Shown one piece after another: positions 15,470 to 15,970 of a stretch of DNA of 15,970 nt. How positions within the stretch are numbered: the stretch's first letter is position 1; every line of letters begins with the position of its first letter. The notes beneath the pieces were generated by a model. That model had not been told where the DNA came from. It worked only from the letters and a program-made list of their open reading frames with translations, and made no database searches. Source of the DNA: DATLWR01 sp035576205 (GTDB lineage Bacteria; Pseudomonadota; Zetaproteobacteria; Mariprofundales; Mariprofundaceae); the NCBI GenBank assembly GCA_035576205.1, contig DATLWR010000156.1:1-15970 (forward strand), in the 5' to 3' direction. A program made the position numbers and the translations under genes.

Positions 15470-15970
15470 ATGAGTGGAACCATTGTGCAAGTAATCGGAC
15501 CGGTTGTGGATATTCGTTTCGCATCCGGCAAGCTGCCGAATATCTATAACGCGCTGGTGATCAAGGAAGCCGGCTTGACGCTGGAGACGCAGCAGCATAT
15601 CGGTGACAACACCGTGCGCGCCGTGGCACTCGGCTCGACCGACGGCCTGAAGCGCGGCATGGCGGTGGAAGACACCGGCGACTGCATCAAGGTGCCGGTC
15701 GGCAAGGCGACCCTGGGCCGCATCATGAACGTGCTCGGCGAAGGCATCGACTTCGACGGCGCCGACGTGAAGAGCGAGGATCGCTGGGGTATCCACCGCG
15801 AGGCCCCGACCTTCGAGGAGCTGGCACCTGCCCAGGAGATTCTCGAGACCGGCATCAAGGTGATCGACCTGATGGCGCCGATCGCCAAGGGCGGCAAGGT
15901 CGGCCTGTTCGGCGGCGCCGGCGTGGGCAAGACCGTGAACATGATGGAGCTCATCAACAACATCGCCAAG
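15470..15970 (+). CDS. atpD: ATP synthase F1 subunit beta (5' part; runs off the window)
   Basis: Begins at ATG 15470 after GGAGAGG (15455-15461) with an 8-base gap, and stays open for 167 codons to the window end. The N-terminus MSGTIVQVIGPVVDIRF, the ALGSTDGLKRGM segment, VPVGKATLGRIMNVLGE and the Walker A motif GGAGVGKT (about residues 148-155) identify the catalytic subunit. The last residues, MELINNIAK, are also standard. The Walker B, DELSEED and C-terminal parts lie outside, as would atpC. Confidence 0.97.
   Translation, partial: MSGTIVQVIGPVVDIRFASGKLPNIYNALVIKEAGLTLETQQHIGDNTVRAVALGSTDGLKRGMAVEDTGDCIKVPVGKATLGRIMNVLGEGIDFDGADVKSEDRWGIHREAPTFEELAPAQEILETGIKVIDLMAPIAKGGKVGLFGGAGVGKTVNMMELINNIAK

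Overview
The window looks like chromosomal DNA of a GC-rich, ubiquinone-using proteobacterium. The evidence is a UbiE-UbiJ-UbiB block, a split adenosylcobalamin-dependent (class II) ribonucleotide reductase of the NrdJa/NrdJb type known from Pseudomonas, an S-adenosylhomocysteine (SAH) riboswitch in front of ahcY, and a standard F1Fo ATP synthase operon. Beta- or gammaproteobacteria or a nearby deep branch fit; I cannot place the genus. Almost everything is housekeeping, and the interest is in regulatory DNA, small ORFs and repeats between the known genes.

Layout. 1-277: the 3' end of an unrecognised + strand gene with lower GC (about 49% by my count) than the rest. 281-300: a hairpin between convergent genes. 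322-3411 (minus strand): the split reductase nrdJa - orf86 - nrdJb, where orf86 is a small ORF joined to nrdJa by a TGATG overlap and running into nrdJb. 3412-3891: a 480 bp divergent intergenic region. It holds the nrdJ promoter with two NrdR boxes exactly 32 bp apart, a perfect DnaA box, several palindromes and one copy of a 66-67 bp structured repeat. 3892-7058: ubiE, ubiJ and ubiB of ubiquinone biosynthesis. A second copy of the repeat, inverted, lies between ubiE and ubiJ, so ubiE is bracketed by inverted repeats.

7143-10255: the SAM cycle, with metK (makes SAM), an SAH riboswitch, ahcY (removes SAH) and a TGATG-coupled small exported protein with one EF-hand-like loop. SAM feeds the UbiE methylation step just upstream, so the two blocks are metabolically linked. 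10329-15970: atpI-atpB-atpE-atpF-atpH-atpA-atpG-atpD in the usual order, the last gene cut by the window end.

I saw no rRNA or tRNA gene, CRISPR array, insertion sequence or phage gene. I do not see a wholly new system. The best leads are orf86 inside the split reductase, the inverted repeats around ubiE, the detailed nrdJ control region, and the readable switching mechanism of the SAH riboswitch.
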